Source: Algoriphagus sp. TR-M9 (GTDB taxonomy: Bacteria; Bacteroidota; Bacteroidia; Cytophagales; Cyclobacteriaceae). From it: a DNA stretch of 64,000 nucleotides. The notes below the pieces were generated by a model. The model did no database searches and was not told the DNA's origin. It was given only the letters and a program-made list of their open reading frames with translations. The translations under genes and the position numbers were made by a program. The stretch spans positions 2,613,001-2,677,000 of the forward strand of contig NZ_CP115160.1 in assembly GCF_027594545.1 (NCBI RefSeq), read 5' to 3'. This document shows, in pieces, positions 41,069 to 50,835 of the stretch; position 1 is the first letter of the stretch; each line of letters starts with the position of its first letter.

Positions 41069-43504
41069 TTATTCCCCTTTCAAATTGGAGGCAGGATTGA
41101 TTCTTATAGATTTCAAAGCATGATAACTTACTGTCAATAGAGCCATCGTGGTCGCTACTAATCCGGAAACCACAAAGGTTTGCCAGCCAATTTCAATTTT
41201 ACTATCAAAGTCTTTCAGCCAGTTTTCCATCAAGTAATAAGAAATCGGAGCGGCAATAACCAAGGAAATCAAGGTCATCAAGATGAATTTCTGCGTCAAC
41301 ATTCTGAAGATCCCATGGAGTGAAGCACCCAAAACTTTACGGATACTCATTTCCTTGCTTCTCTGCTCAATGATATAGGCAGACAGTGCAAACAAGCCTA
41401 AACAAGCAACTAAAATGGCCAACACAGAAAAGCTGGTCAGGATGATTCGAACTCTACGGACATTGCTATACATCTGTGCAAAGGAATCATCCATAAAGGC
41501 ATATCGGAAGGCAAGATTTGGTGCAAATCCATTCCATTTTTCCTCTATTGATTTCAATAGCCCCTGCATATCTTCTGTATTTGCCTTCACCGACATGATT
41601 GTATTGCTTTGGCCCATAAAGAGAGCTAGAGGCAAGACCCGCTGTTTCATATTATCAAAGCGGAAATCTTTGACTACTCCAATAATTTCATTGACTTCAC
41701 CGTATCTCGATATTTTCTTTCCTACCGGATCTTCCAAAGCAAGTTCCTTGACCATTTCTTCATTTACGATGGTTGCTTTCTTATCAGAAGCGATATTCTT
41801 ATCAAAATTTCTTCCCGCTATTAATTCAATTCCAAGCGTCTCTAAATAATCTTCATCTATCTGCCAAACTTGGCCAGAGATACTTTCATCAATATTATCC
41901 CTACCCTCTTTGGTAAATTGATTGCCATTTCGCTTAGTCCCAGCCAAGGGCAAATAATCACTGATTGAAACTGATTCAATTCCGGATATACGGGTTAATT
42001 CCTCCTTGAAAACTTGATCTTGATCCCCCAACATATTGGTACCGTAAAGTTGAATCACCTGCTCCTTCTCAAACCCAACTTTTGAGTTGAGGATATGAGA
42101 CATCTGCTTATTGATTACCAGTGTGCCAATAATCAGAATAATTGAGATACTAAATTGAAAGACCACCAGACTGCTTTGAAAGCCTCCTGATTTGCTGCCC
42201 AGTCTTAATCTTCCCTTTAGCACATGGATGGGTGAAAAAGCTGATAAGTAAATAGATGGATAAAACCCTGCAAGACCACCAACCAATAAAGCCGCAACTA
42301 ATAGAATTGGCAAGAATAACGGGTTTGACCAAGGTATCGTCAGTGCTATGCCTGTCATCTCTTGGAAAAGAGGCATAATGGACTCTGCCAGAATTAATCC
42401 TACCACAAAAGCCATTAATGTCAATAGGACGGATTCCGCTAAAAATTGAAAGATCAAGTTGGTTCTACTTGAACCAACTACCTTTCTCAGGCCAACTTCT
42501 TTTGCCCGATTGGCAGATTTGGCAGTGGAGAGGTTCACGAAATTAATCGAAGCCAAAACCAGGATAAACAAGGCAACAGTCCCGAAAATCCAGACAATTT
42601 TGATATCATTCCTAAAACCAGACTCACTTCCAATATTGGCGGAATACAAATGGATATCCGTCATTGGCTGTAGATATAACTCAGCTTTATCCTCCAATCC
42701 TTCCGCCATGGTCAATCCCATTGCTAACATGGCCGGTTTGAGATATTGAATTATCACAGTGGAAGAAAGCGTTTTGTCAAATTCTTCTACATTGGTATCT
42801 GGTCTAAGCTGTAAGTAAGTTTTGTAATTGGACTGAACCCATCTATCCTGCTCACCCTTCCCAAATTCAACTCCTTTCATGGTCAAAAAGTACTTGTAGT
42901 TCAGGTGCGAATTAGTTGGGAAATCCCTCATCACAGCAGTAATTCTTCTGGGATCTTCCCGATTTCCATTGAGGTAAATCACACTACCTACAGGATTTTG
43001 ATCTTTAAAGAATTTCTTGGAAACAGATTCAGAAATGACAATAGACTTTGGTTCTGTCAATGCAGTTTTAGCATCCCCGAATACCATTGGGATACTGAAA
43101 ATATTCAAAACCTCCTGATCGGCATAAGCAAAACCTTCTTCATGGTGCTGCATATCCTGATCATTAATCTGAATTTCATTGGCTCCTGCTCCATAAAAAA
43201 GGTCATTGTCCATGATCCTTCCTGCCTTTTCCACCTCATCAAAATCAGCATCAACTGTCCTGGCGAAATTGGCAGAAAAATGAACTCCTCTTTCTGTGCC
43301 ATTACCTAAATTGATGCTGTTTACTACACGATAGATATTTTCGGAATTCGGGACGAATTTATCATAGCTGGTTTCGTGTAGAATATAAACAGCAATCAGG
43401 ATACAAGCAGAAATACCAATGCTGAGTCCAGCAATATTGATAAAGGAAAAACCTTTGGCTTTCAGAATATTTCTCCAGGCGATTTTTAAATAGTTTTTCC
43501 ACAT
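41069..43504 (-). CDS. FtsX/MacB-type permease, paralogue 5
   Basis: 811 residues from ATG 43504 (MWKNYLKIAWRN); the longer TTG start at 43528 lies within the shared leader. Coupling motifs are AKEVGLRKVVGS and SKEMSIRKVLGA. The second half ends in a four-segment bundle including ILVACLGLFALSAYII. The periplasmic block GVVKDFRFDNMKQRVLP is the family equivalent of that in the other copies. It has the same leader as paralogue 4 and a heptamer array on each side. Partner ATPase and substrate cannot be determined. Confidence 0.87.
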   Translation of the reverse strand: MWKNYLKIAWRNILKAKGFSFINIAGLSIGISACILIAVYILHETSYDKFVPNSENIYRVVNSINLGNGTERGVHFSANFARTVDADFDEVEKAGRIMDNDLFYGAGANEIQINDQDMQHHEEGFAYADQEVLNIFSIPMVFGDAKTALTEPKSIVISESVSKKFFKDQNPVGSVIYLNGNREDPRRITAVMRDFPTNSHLNYKYFLTMKGVEFGKGEQDRWVQSNYKTYLQLRPDTNVEEFDKTLSSTVIIQYLKPAMLAMGLTMAEGLEDKAELYLQPMTDIHLYSANIGSESGFRNDIKIVWIFGTVALFILVLASINFVNLSTAKSANRAKEVGLRKVVGSSRTNLIFQFLAESVLLTLMAFVVGLILAESIMPLFQEMTGIALTIPWSNPLFLPILLVAALLVGGLAGFYPSIYLSAFSPIHVLKGRLRLGSKSGGFQSSLVVFQFSISIILIIGTLVINKQMSHILNSKVGFEKEQVIQLYGTNMLGDQDQVFKEELTRISGIESVSISDYLPLAGTKRNGNQFTKEGRDNIDESISGQVWQIDEDYLETLGIELIAGRNFDKNIASDKKATIVNEEMVKELALEDPVGKKISRYGEVNEIIGVVKDFRFDNMKQRVLPLALFMGQSNTIMSVKANTEDMQGLLKSIEEKWNGFAPNLAFRYAFMDDSFAQMYSNVRRVRIILTSFSVLAILVACLGLFALSAYIIEQRSKEMSIRKVLGASLHGIFRMLTQKFILMTLISLVIAAPISYYLMENWLKDFDSKIEIGWQTFVVSGLVATTMALLTVSYHALKSIRINPASNLKGE

Positions 43505-43571
43505 GGGCTTTAAAGTTTTAAGGTTCAAAGGTTGAAAGGTTTTTTATCTACCAACTCTCCTGTTATTTTCA

Positions 43572-43744
43572 AATTCTTGATTCTAGATACTTGATACTTG
43601 GTACTTAATACTTTGTACTTGTTCCTAAATTCAAAATACTAGATACTATATACCTACCTTCTGCAGGGTATCTTGATACTTGATACTTTGTACTTGATAC
43701 TTAATACTTCGTACTCGATACTTCGCGCTTCTTCAATCGTACTT
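43572..43744. repeat. Heptamer arrays (GATACTT/TGTACTT dialect)
   Basis: Eleven units in register at 43572-43648 (aattctt, gattcta, gatactt twice, ggtactt, aatactt, tgtactt and more) and about ten units at 43675-43744 (gatactt, tgtactt, cgtactc, cgcgctt). The second run ends next to the stop codon of paralogue 6. Confidence 0.9.
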
Positions 43745-43746
43745 CG

Positions 43747-46173
43747 TTATTCATCTTTCAAACTCTTCACTGGATCCGCTTGGATACTTTTATAGGACTG
43801 GAAAAAGATTGTAGCCAAGGCTAAAGCCAAACAGGATATCGTAGCCAAAACCATTACCCAGACATTCAAACCTGTTTTATAGGCAAATTCTTCAAGCCAT
43901 TGATCCATAAAATAAATGGCAAGTGGAATAGCGAATAGAATAGAAATACAGATCAATTTCAGGTAAGAAGCAGAAAGCATCATGAAAATCTCCACCATGG
44001 AAGCTCCAAAAACCTTTCTGATTCCAATTTCTTTCATTCGCAGATGAGTGGTATATGCTGTCAGTCCAAACAAGCCCAGACAGGCAATAATTATCGAAAG
44101 TAGGGTCAGAACTTTCAGCAGATCTGCCATCTTCATTTCAGATTGATATACCCAAGCAAAGTCTTGATCCAAAAAGGAATAATTCATCGGAACTCGAGGT
44201 TCGTAGGCTTTCCAGGCCTCTTCCAAAGCTGCCAAACCCGACTCCATCGAACCAGCCTGAACACGAACGGTGATGTAATCTCTTAAGAAATAATTGTCCA
44301 TGTATTCAATGACCAATGGCTTGATCTCATTCCGAAACGACTCAAAATTGAAATCTTCCACCATGCCGATCACTTCCAAAGTTGCCTCATCATTTTCACC
44401 TCTGTTTTTGGTCAAAATCTGCCCCACAGGATCGTCCAAGATCCCAAAGAACTTAGCTGCCTGCTGATTGATGACTACTTTGCCCGAATCTGCTCTTGCT
44501 GTCCTTGCGAAATTTCTCCCGGCTAGTAAGTTGATCTGATAGGTGTCGATATATTCTGCATCTGCTTCATACCAATTCATTCCCTGCTCTTCTACCGCAT
44601 CCTGCACATTAAAAGATCGCATCTGGAACTGGCCTGCCATTGGAATTCCAGTAGAAAAACTCAGGGATTGTATCTGGGAACTTGAAGCAAACCTTCCTTT
44701 GAAATCCTCCCGCTGATGATTTTGAATTTCCCCATCATTATGAATAATCAGCAACTGATCCTTATCAAATCCGGGATTGGTGTTTTGGATAAAACTCATC
44801 TGCCGCTGCACCATCAGCGTACAAATGATCAAAGTCAAAGAAGTCGCAAACTGAAAAACAACCAAGGCATTTCTGAAAGTGTGTGAATTCTTCCCTACCG
44901 ACAATTGCTTTTTCATAATCAGCAAAGGCTTGAAAGAACTCAAATAGAAAGCTGGATAAAATCCTGATAAAAGGGTCAGTACAATTAATAAAGAAGGAAT
45001 TGCTACTAAGACCATCGGATTTCCAATCAGATTAAACTGAAGGTCCTTTCCCGAAATTTGGTTGAATAGGGAATTTGATAACTGTACTACCAAAAGGGAA
45101 AGGAAAATGGAAATGAGAACTATAATAAATGCTTCTGTCAGGAATTGGTAAACGAGCTGTGATTTTTTGGAGCCCATCACTTTTCTTACTCCAACTTCCA
45201 TAGACCGAAGCCCAGCTTTGGCGGTAGCCAGATTCATAAAATTGATACATGCCAAAAGCAAGACGAAAATGGCAACCAATGAAAAAATATAAACATAGCT
45301 TTCGTAACTATTTGCTTCGAATTCACGGAGCAGATGCGAATTAAGATGAATGTCCGGAATAGGCATCAACTGAAGGTTGTAATCCGTACTTCCATCTTCA
45401 GAATTAAGCGAAGGCATCGCGTAATTCTCCACAATCTGAGTGAGCTTGGAGGAAACTGCCTGTTGATTTCCTTCCGCTATTTTGGCATAAGTATAGAGAA
45501 TTGGCCAAGACCAAGAATCCATTAAAAAAATCTCCTGATACATCCCCGGCTCATAAACCAGCATATCAAAATGCATGTGGGATTGAGCTGGAATATCCTT
45601 GATCACTGCAGCAATCTCCCTAGGTGTGGGATCATTACTTCCGATCAATAAGACCTTCCCAAGGACTTCCTGCGGTGAAATATCTCCAAAATACTTTTTC
45701 GAAAGAGATTCTGTAATTACAATAAAGTTGGGCTCAGAAAGAGCCTTTTCTTTACTTCCAGCCAGGATAGGCAAATCAAAAACCTGGAAAAAGTTAGGCT
45801 CAGCATAATACACTTTTTCTTCCCGAAAGACCTGTTCTTTATTGACTCCTGAGCCAGGCTGAATGGTAAAATCATTCCATTTTAAAATCCGTGTAACTGC
45901 ATCAACTTCCGGAATATCGGATTCCATTCTTGGTCCCAAAGCTGGAGGGGCTGTGGCATAACTTGCCGCATTAAAATTACCCCAATGCGTACTGACCCTG
46001 TAGATAGAATCGGAGTCTGATAAATAGCTATCGTATCTCAATTCATCCTGAATAAAAAGCATAATCATCAAAAACCCGCTTATACCCAAAGTCAAACCAA
46101 AGATATTCAGTCCAGTATATAGTCTGTTTTTCTTTAATACTCTCCAGGCAATTTTTAAATAATTTTTCAGCAT
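43747..46173 (-). CDS. FtsX/MacB-type permease, paralogue 6
   Basis: 808 residues. Coupling motifs are SMEVGVRKVMGS and MKEIGIRKVFGA; the SMEVG variant is shared with paralogue 7, suggesting these two are closer to each other. The N-terminus is RVLKKNRLYTGLNIFGLTL and the second half has LLSIIIACLGLFGLTAYTT. It is preceded by a short hairpin (CCGCCGAGGCGG near 46199) rather than by the leaders of paralogues 1-5. ABC-type mechanotransmission function is inferred from the family; no ATPase gene is adjacent. Confidence 0.87.
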   Translation of the reverse strand: MLKNYLKIAWRVLKKNRLYTGLNIFGLTLGISGFLMIMLFIQDELRYDSYLSDSDSIYRVSTHWGNFNAASYATAPPALGPRMESDIPEVDAVTRILKWNDFTIQPGSGVNKEQVFREEKVYYAEPNFFQVFDLPILAGSKEKALSEPNFIVITESLSKKYFGDISPQEVLGKVLLIGSNDPTPREIAAVIKDIPAQSHMHFDMLVYEPGMYQEIFLMDSWSWPILYTYAKIAEGNQQAVSSKLTQIVENYAMPSLNSEDGSTDYNLQLMPIPDIHLNSHLLREFEANSYESYVYIFSLVAIFVLLLACINFMNLATAKAGLRSMEVGVRKVMGSKKSQLVYQFLTEAFIIVLISIFLSLLVVQLSNSLFNQISGKDLQFNLIGNPMVLVAIPSLLIVLTLLSGFYPAFYLSSFKPLLIMKKQLSVGKNSHTFRNALVVFQFATSLTLIICTLMVQRQMSFIQNTNPGFDKDQLLIIHNDGEIQNHQREDFKGRFASSSQIQSLSFSTGIPMAGQFQMRSFNVQDAVEEQGMNWYEADAEYIDTYQINLLAGRNFARTARADSGKVVINQQAAKFFGILDDPVGQILTKNRGENDEATLEVIGMVEDFNFESFRNEIKPLVIEYMDNYFLRDYITVRVQAGSMESGLAALEEAWKAYEPRVPMNYSFLDQDFAWVYQSEMKMADLLKVLTLLSIIIACLGLFGLTAYTTHLRMKEIGIRKVFGASMVEIFMMLSASYLKLICISILFAIPLAIYFMDQWLEEFAYKTGLNVWVMVLATISCLALALATIFFQSYKSIQADPVKSLKDE

Positions 46174-46671
46174 GTTTTTATCAGTTGATAGTACTTGTCC
46201 GCCGAGGCGGGTTGAAAAATTAGGGCCTCCTAATCCTTCATTCTAAACTTAAATACTCTTGGTTCTTATTTCTTAAATCTTGGTTCTTGACTCTTGGCTC
46301 TTGGCTCTAGACTCTTGGTTCTTGCCTCTTGATACTTAGCTCTACTTTTATGCCACTATAAACGGCCTTGAAATAGTCAATAAGGCATTTTTAGCATTTC
46401 AAAAATCTTCAGCTCGGACGATTTCGTCCGCTCTCGGGCAAAAGTCAATACAGTGATCAGCTAGAAAAAAGGAAAAAGCAGGAATTAAAAAATTTTCATA
46501 ATGTGTACACCCTGTTTCATGGAAAGACGGAAAGAATAAATCTATTCTGTCACCTATCGCCTACGCAAAATCCCTAACAGCTACTAAATGCTATTCTTGG
46601 TTCTTGACTCTAGATTCTTGGCTCTTCCTTTTTGGACAGTAGGAGATACGCAGAGCTGAAAATCAGGGTAT
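46174..46671. repeat. Gene-free stretch with heptamers and a hairpin
   Basis: Twelve heptamers in register at 46261-46344 (ggttctt, atttctt, gactctt, ggctctt and others), a perfect stem CGGACGA-TT-TCGTCCG at 46415-46430, and a short heptamer run near 46595-46625. No open frame here looks coding. Confidence 0.8.
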
Positions 46672-46796
46672 TTACTCCACCAATTTAGGCTTCTGAAAAC
46701 TATACAGTAAATAATACAGTGCCGGCAAGATAAATAGGCTTCCGATCATCAGCGCCCAGACCAGTTTAGAAACAGAGTTTCCCTGCGCTACTGAAA
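46672..46796 (-). pseudogene. Duplicated 3' end of cydB
   Basis: The frame ending TAA at 46672-46674 reads VSKLVWALMIGSLFILPAL and then YYLLYSFQKPKLVE, the same C-terminus as the intact CydB at 48230. About 100 bp are nearly identical at DNA level. Upstream the match decays after about 40 codons and no further CydB can be read. It is the remnant of a tandem duplication or of a second cydB copy, separated from the real gene by the PD40 lipoprotein gene. Confidence 0.88.
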
Positions 46797-46844
46797 CCCA
46801 ATATCATTTGAAAATCAGATTGTTTAACTTCATTTTCTTCTGGT

Positions 46845-47843
46845 TCAGGGGAAACTATAGCCAACATAATAAATGTCAAATCCACCTTTACCTCCGGGCC
46901 TGTTTGATGAAAATATTAACATGTCATTTTTGTAATCTACAAAAGACTCTAGAATAGGCCTATATTCATCCTGAGCACTATTAATTTGATCGCCTAGATT
47001 TACCGGATCTGTCCAAGTTCCATTTTGAAAAATAGAGTAATAGAGGTCATACCCTCCTAATCCACCACTACGATCTGATGCGAATAGGAGGATATTTTTA
47101 TATACGAACGGAAAGTGATCATTGAAATCAGAATTAAGATTCAATTTCGAAGCTTCTGGAAACTCCTCTGATCTTAAAAATTCAAGAATTGAAATCCCAT
47201 CTGGAATCTCAATCTGATAAATATCATATCCGTCTCCCATATCAGCAGAAAAGACTATGTTTTTGGGGCTTCTTCCCTCTTCAATTTTCAGTGATTTTTG
47301 AAAATCCCCACCCATAAGCGAGGGATACATTTCGGCATGGCTTTCTGGCAAAAAGTGAATAGATTGGGGTTCACTAAAAGTAGAGTTAGAACCTTCGGTT
47401 ATCTCTCTGACAAGTTTAATTTCAGTTTCTTCATCACATCTTCCAGAATAAAGCATCACCAAGTCCCCTGACTCATCATAAAATGAGTAAGGTCCTCTTT
47501 CATCACAAGAAGAATTACTTGCCTTGGATATAGCGTTTTTCCTATTGTTTTCACCTTCGGACACAGAGAAGCTCAAACTGCCCGTCTCAGTGTCCCAAAT
47601 TATATCCAATGTACTGACTTCCAGATCAAATTGACCCCCTGCGCTAGTTTGGTTGGTCGAAAAAGTGAAAGCTACAGAGTGGTACAAAACATCAGAATCC
47701 ATATTCATTTCATCATGAGGTGTATTCAGCAGTTCAAAATTTTGGACTTCCTCAGGAAATTCCCCATTTGGAAAATTATTTTTGGAACCAAAGCAGGAAG
47801 AAAGCGCAAAAATTAAAAGAAAGTGGTTTAGTATCTTTTTCAT
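46845..47843 (-). CDS. PD40/TolB-like beta-propeller lipoprotein
   Basis: 332 residues. The signal peptide MKKILNHFLLIFALSSC has a lipobox with cysteine at 17. The C-terminal half carries PD40 (WD40-like) repeats: NIVFSADMGDGYDIYQIEI, LLFASDRSGGLGGYDLYYS and MLIFSSNRPGGKGGFDIYYV, each with the S-D/N-R-x-GG-x-G-x-D-(L/I)-Y signature. This is typical of periplasmic propellers linked to outer-membrane systems. Its ATG overlaps the stop (ATGA) of an upstream frame whose beginning is missing. It lies between the cydB remnant and cydB, so it was involved in a local rearrangement. Confidence 0.82.
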   Translation of the reverse strand: MKKILNHFLLIFALSSCFGSKNNFPNGEFPEEVQNFELLNTPHDEMNMDSDVLYHSVAFTFSTNQTSAGGQFDLEVSTLDIIWDTETGSLSFSVSEGENNRKNAISKASNSSCDERGPYSFYDESGDLVMLYSGRCDEETEIKLVREITEGSNSTFSEPQSIHFLPESHAEMYPSLMGGDFQKSLKIEEGRSPKNIVFSADMGDGYDIYQIEIPDGISILEFLRSEEFPEASKLNLNSDFNDHFPFVYKNILLFASDRSGGLGGYDLYYSIFQNGTWTDPVNLGDQINSAQDEYRPILESFVDYKNDMLIFSSNRPGGKGGFDIYYVGYSFP

Positions 47844-48229
47844 GGTCTTATTCCTGAAATTATTTTTAAGCCTGAACTGTAATTACTGGAACTGCCAGAA
47901 GGTGTATATACTCCCGCAGCAAACCAGCCATTGGCTCCTCCATTCCCTCTAGCGCATTTGGAATACTAAATTTAAAAATTCTTGTTTTCATTTGTAAAAA
48001 TTGGTTTTGGATTATCACTAATTATTTCTTGATAATATGAAAAAAAAAATAAGTTCAACAAATTTATCCTATCCCATTGTCACCTTCTGACTGCTAATGA
48101 ATAGCTCCACTCAACAAATGTCCGCTAAAAGTGGTATTGTTTAAGTATTTTGGGATGGTAGAAAAAATCAGATTCCTTTAAAAGGTTTACCATCGTCCTG
48201 TAAATCACCATTCAAAATATAGTAGTATA
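47844..48229. other. Gene-free stretch containing a possible truncated upstream gene end
   Basis: On the minus strand a frame without start reads KCARGNGGANGWFAAGVYTP and then SGSSSNYSSGLKIISGIRP, with a TGA overlapping the lipoprotein ATG. The composition (Gly/Ser/Asn-rich with an aromatic-alternating end) looks like real protein, but only 38-40 codons are open. The remainder is AT-rich and featureless. Confidence 0.4.
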
Positions 48230-49240
48230 CTACTCCACCAATTTAGGCTTCTGAAAACTATACAGTAAATAATACAGTGCCGGCAAGATAAATAGGCTTC
48301 CGATCATCAGTGCCCAGGCCAGACTAGAAATGGCTTTCTCAGGAGCTGCAGAATTGAAAAGCGAAAGATTTTCACCGGATTTGACAATAATGATGTCTGG
48401 ATAATAATGATAACCAAAGGCCAAAAGAATGGCTGAAACCACAAACCCTCCAAGGAACCTATCCAGTTTTCTATCGCCGCGACCCAGCTTAAACCACAGC
48501 AAAATCATGGCTGCAGTGGCCAGAAACAAAACCCCAACCGTAAACCACTCGGTAAGAATCAAGTCCACTAAAGGCACTTCATCTATGATAGATGCAAAAA
48601 AGACCAAACCTCCCGCCACAAAAGTTAAAACCATAAACAATTTTGCCTTACGGATAATAAGCCTCTGCACCTCCTCCTTTCTCGCCTCACCCACTAGAAA
48701 AACCGCCGCCAGAAACCCACAAATAGCGACTGTAAACAGACCTACCGCTATACTGAACAGATTGAGCCATGGCTGGATATAAGCTCCCAAAAAGCTATTG
48801 GCCTCAGGATCAATCTCCCCACCCACTGCAGCCCCGAACGTCAAGCCCAGAAATAGCGGGGTAATAAAACTGGAATAAGTGAAAATGAGATTATAAACTT
48901 TCTGCATTTCATCCTGATAGGCATCATAATGCCGGAATACAAAAGCTGTTCCCCTACCAATAATACCAATGAGCATTAATGCCAAAGGAATGTGCAAATG
49001 CACTGAAAGCATGGTATAAATAGAAGGAAAACCCACAAACAGGATCACAATGCTAATGATCAGCCACATGTGATTGGCTTCCCAGATGGGGCCTATGGTT
49101 TTGTAAGTGGTGTCGCGGAATTTGTCACGCATGGAAGATGGAGTAACTATTTCCAATATCCCTGCTCCGAAATCTGCTCCTCCCAGAATCACATAGAGTA
49201 AAATAGACAAACACAGAAAAATGATGACAACGTACAGCAT
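48230..49240 (-). CDS. cydB: Cytochrome bd ubiquinol oxidase subunit II
   Basis: 336 residues with about eight or nine membrane segments. The start YVVIIFLCLSILLYVILGGADFGAGILE is the canonical CydB N-terminus, followed by PIWEANHMWLI and the GRGTAFVFRHY block. Together with CydA it reduces O2 to water using quinol, without proton pumping, at low oxygen. The gene starts 9 nt after the cydA stop. Its last 100 bp are duplicated at 46672-46796. No small CydX subunit was found between or after the genes. Confidence 0.93.
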   Translation of the reverse strand: MLYVVIIFLCLSILLYVILGGADFGAGILEIVTPSSMRDKFRDTTYKTIGPIWEANHMWLIISIVILFVGFPSIYTMLSVHLHIPLALMLIGIIGRGTAFVFRHYDAYQDEMQKVYNLIFTYSSFITPLFLGLTFGAAVGGEIDPEANSFLGAYIQPWLNLFSIAVGLFTVAICGFLAAVFLVGEARKEEVQRLIIRKAKLFMVLTFVAGGLVFFASIIDEVPLVDLILTEWFTVGVLFLATAAMILLWFKLGRGDRKLDRFLGGFVVSAILLAFGYHYYPDIIIVKSGENLSLFNSAAPEKAISSLAWALMIGSLFILPALYYLLYSFQKPKLVE

Positions 49241-49249
49241 AGGATCAGA

Positions 49250-50581
49250 TTAAGAGTCAGAGGAAGTACTTGGTGTAAGTGTTGGCTTTTGGGATACAGC
49301 CTTAATTTGTCTTACCAGCAGAAAACCCACAATTGCCGTAAGGGAAAGATAGATTGCAGTGAAAATGTAAAAGGAATAGCTGATTCCCGGCATAGGCGTT
49401 ACCGCATCTTTGGTAAGCATGATTTCATAGATGATCCAGGGCTGTCGGCCTACCTCGGTCACGGTCCATCCAGCTTCCACGGCGATAAATCCCAAAGGTG
49501 TAGCCAAAGCAAATAGCCAGAGAAACCAAGGTTGGGCCAGCCAGTTTTTCTTTTTCCAGAGTGAGAAAAAATACAGTAAACTCAAGCCCACCAAAATCAT
49601 CCCCAACCCAACCATAATCTGAAAGGCAAAGTGCGTGACCGTAACAGGTGGATGATGTTCCTCCGGAAACTGATCCAGCCCTATCACCTCAGCATCAAAA
49701 TCCCCATGGGCCAAAAAGCTTAACGCTCCTGGAATTTTAATGGCATAATTTACTTCTTTAGCCTCTTCATCGGGAATCCCCCCAATAATCAAGTCTGCAG
49801 CTTCTTCAGTATGGTAATGCGCTTCCATTGCCGCTAGTTTTGCGGGTTGCCGCACTGCGATATCCTTAGCTGAAATATCTCCGGAGATAGGTTGAAGAAC
49901 AGCCGCCACAGCTCCAAAAATCAGGGCTATGGTAAATGCTTTTTGGTGGAAAGCTTTGTTCTCTCCCTTCATCAATAAGTAGGCGTGTATGCCTGCCACT
50001 GCAAAACCTGTGGCTACAAAAGCCGCCAGGGTCATATGCAGGGCCTGGGTAAACCAAGCTTCATTGAACATAGCAGCGATGGGATCAATATTCAGGAATT
50101 CCCCATTGACATAGTCAAAACCACTAGGACTGTTCATCCAGCCATTTGCAGCTACCACTAAAATCCCCGAAGCCAAACCGCTGAGTCCTACTATTACACC
50201 TGTGAACCAGTGAAACCAGGGATTGAACCTACCCCAGCCATAGAGAAAAAATCCCAGTGCAATGGCCTCTATAAAAAACGCCGTCCCCTCCAGAGAAAAC
50301 GGCATTCCGAAAATAGGTCCGGCATGGAGCATAAATTCCGGCCAAAGTAAACCCAATTCGAAAGAAAGCATGGTCCCGGATACCGCGCCGGTGGCAAAGA
50401 AAATCGCCACGCCTTTGCTCCAGGCTTTGGTGAGATCCATATACACAGTATCCTTTGTTTTCAAGTATTTGTAATGAGAGGTGGCCATGAAAAAAGGCAT
50501 CACCATACCTATACAAGCAAAGATGATATGAAAGCCCAGCGATAGAGCCATTTGGGAGCGGGCAGCAAAAAGATCATCCAT
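49250..50581 (-). CDS. cydA: Cytochrome bd ubiquinol oxidase subunit I
   Basis: 443 residues. Heme ligands are visible: the histidine in LGFHIIFACIG (residue 18, heme d site), the histidine in FTQALHMTLAAF (heme b595/b558 region) and a methionine later in the chain. GTMLSFELGLLWPEFM and PFSLEGTAFFIEAIALG are diagnostic. The Q-loop is short, as in the cyanide-insensitive/short-Q-loop class. It forms an operon with cydB. Upstream, 230 bp separate it from the divergent bestrophin gene and hold its promoter; no clear FNR or Bacteroidota sigma consensus was seen. Confidence 0.95.
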   Translation of the reverse strand: MDDLFAARSQMALSLGFHIIFACIGMVMPFFMATSHYKYLKTKDTVYMDLTKAWSKGVAIFFATGAVSGTMLSFELGLLWPEFMLHAGPIFGMPFSLEGTAFFIEAIALGFFLYGWGRFNPWFHWFTGVIVGLSGLASGILVVAANGWMNSPSGFDYVNGEFLNIDPIAAMFNEAWFTQALHMTLAAFVATGFAVAGIHAYLLMKGENKAFHQKAFTIALIFGAVAAVLQPISGDISAKDIAVRQPAKLAAMEAHYHTEEAADLIIGGIPDEEAKEVNYAIKIPGALSFLAHGDFDAEVIGLDQFPEEHHPPVTVTHFAFQIMVGLGMILVGLSLLYFFSLWKKKNWLAQPWFLWLFALATPLGFIAVEAGWTVTEVGRQPWIIYEIMLTKDAVTPMPGISYSFYIFTAIYLSLTAIVGFLLVRQIKAVSQKPTLTPSTSSDS

Positions 50582-50835
50582 GGATCAAAAGGGGTTAGAT
50601 GGAATAGAATTGACAACTGAGCCAATCAAAACATGCTACCTTACTGACGTGTAAAAAAGGAAATTAGTTCGTCAAAGATGTATTAAAATCCCTTCCTTTT
50701 TTCAGCAAATCAAAAGGCATTATTTTACAAAGTCAGCATCCTGAATAATGCTTTTAGGCTTTATACAGAAAACCAAGGGCTTAGCTCATGCATTTATCAC
50801 ATTTTTCATTAGATTAATTGCAAAAACAGATTTTT

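Noticed and set aside
50582..50835. FNR/CRP-like site (TTGAT...) between cydA and the bestrophin gene
   Set aside because: Half-sites occur but no TTGAT-N4-ATCAA symmetry was found.
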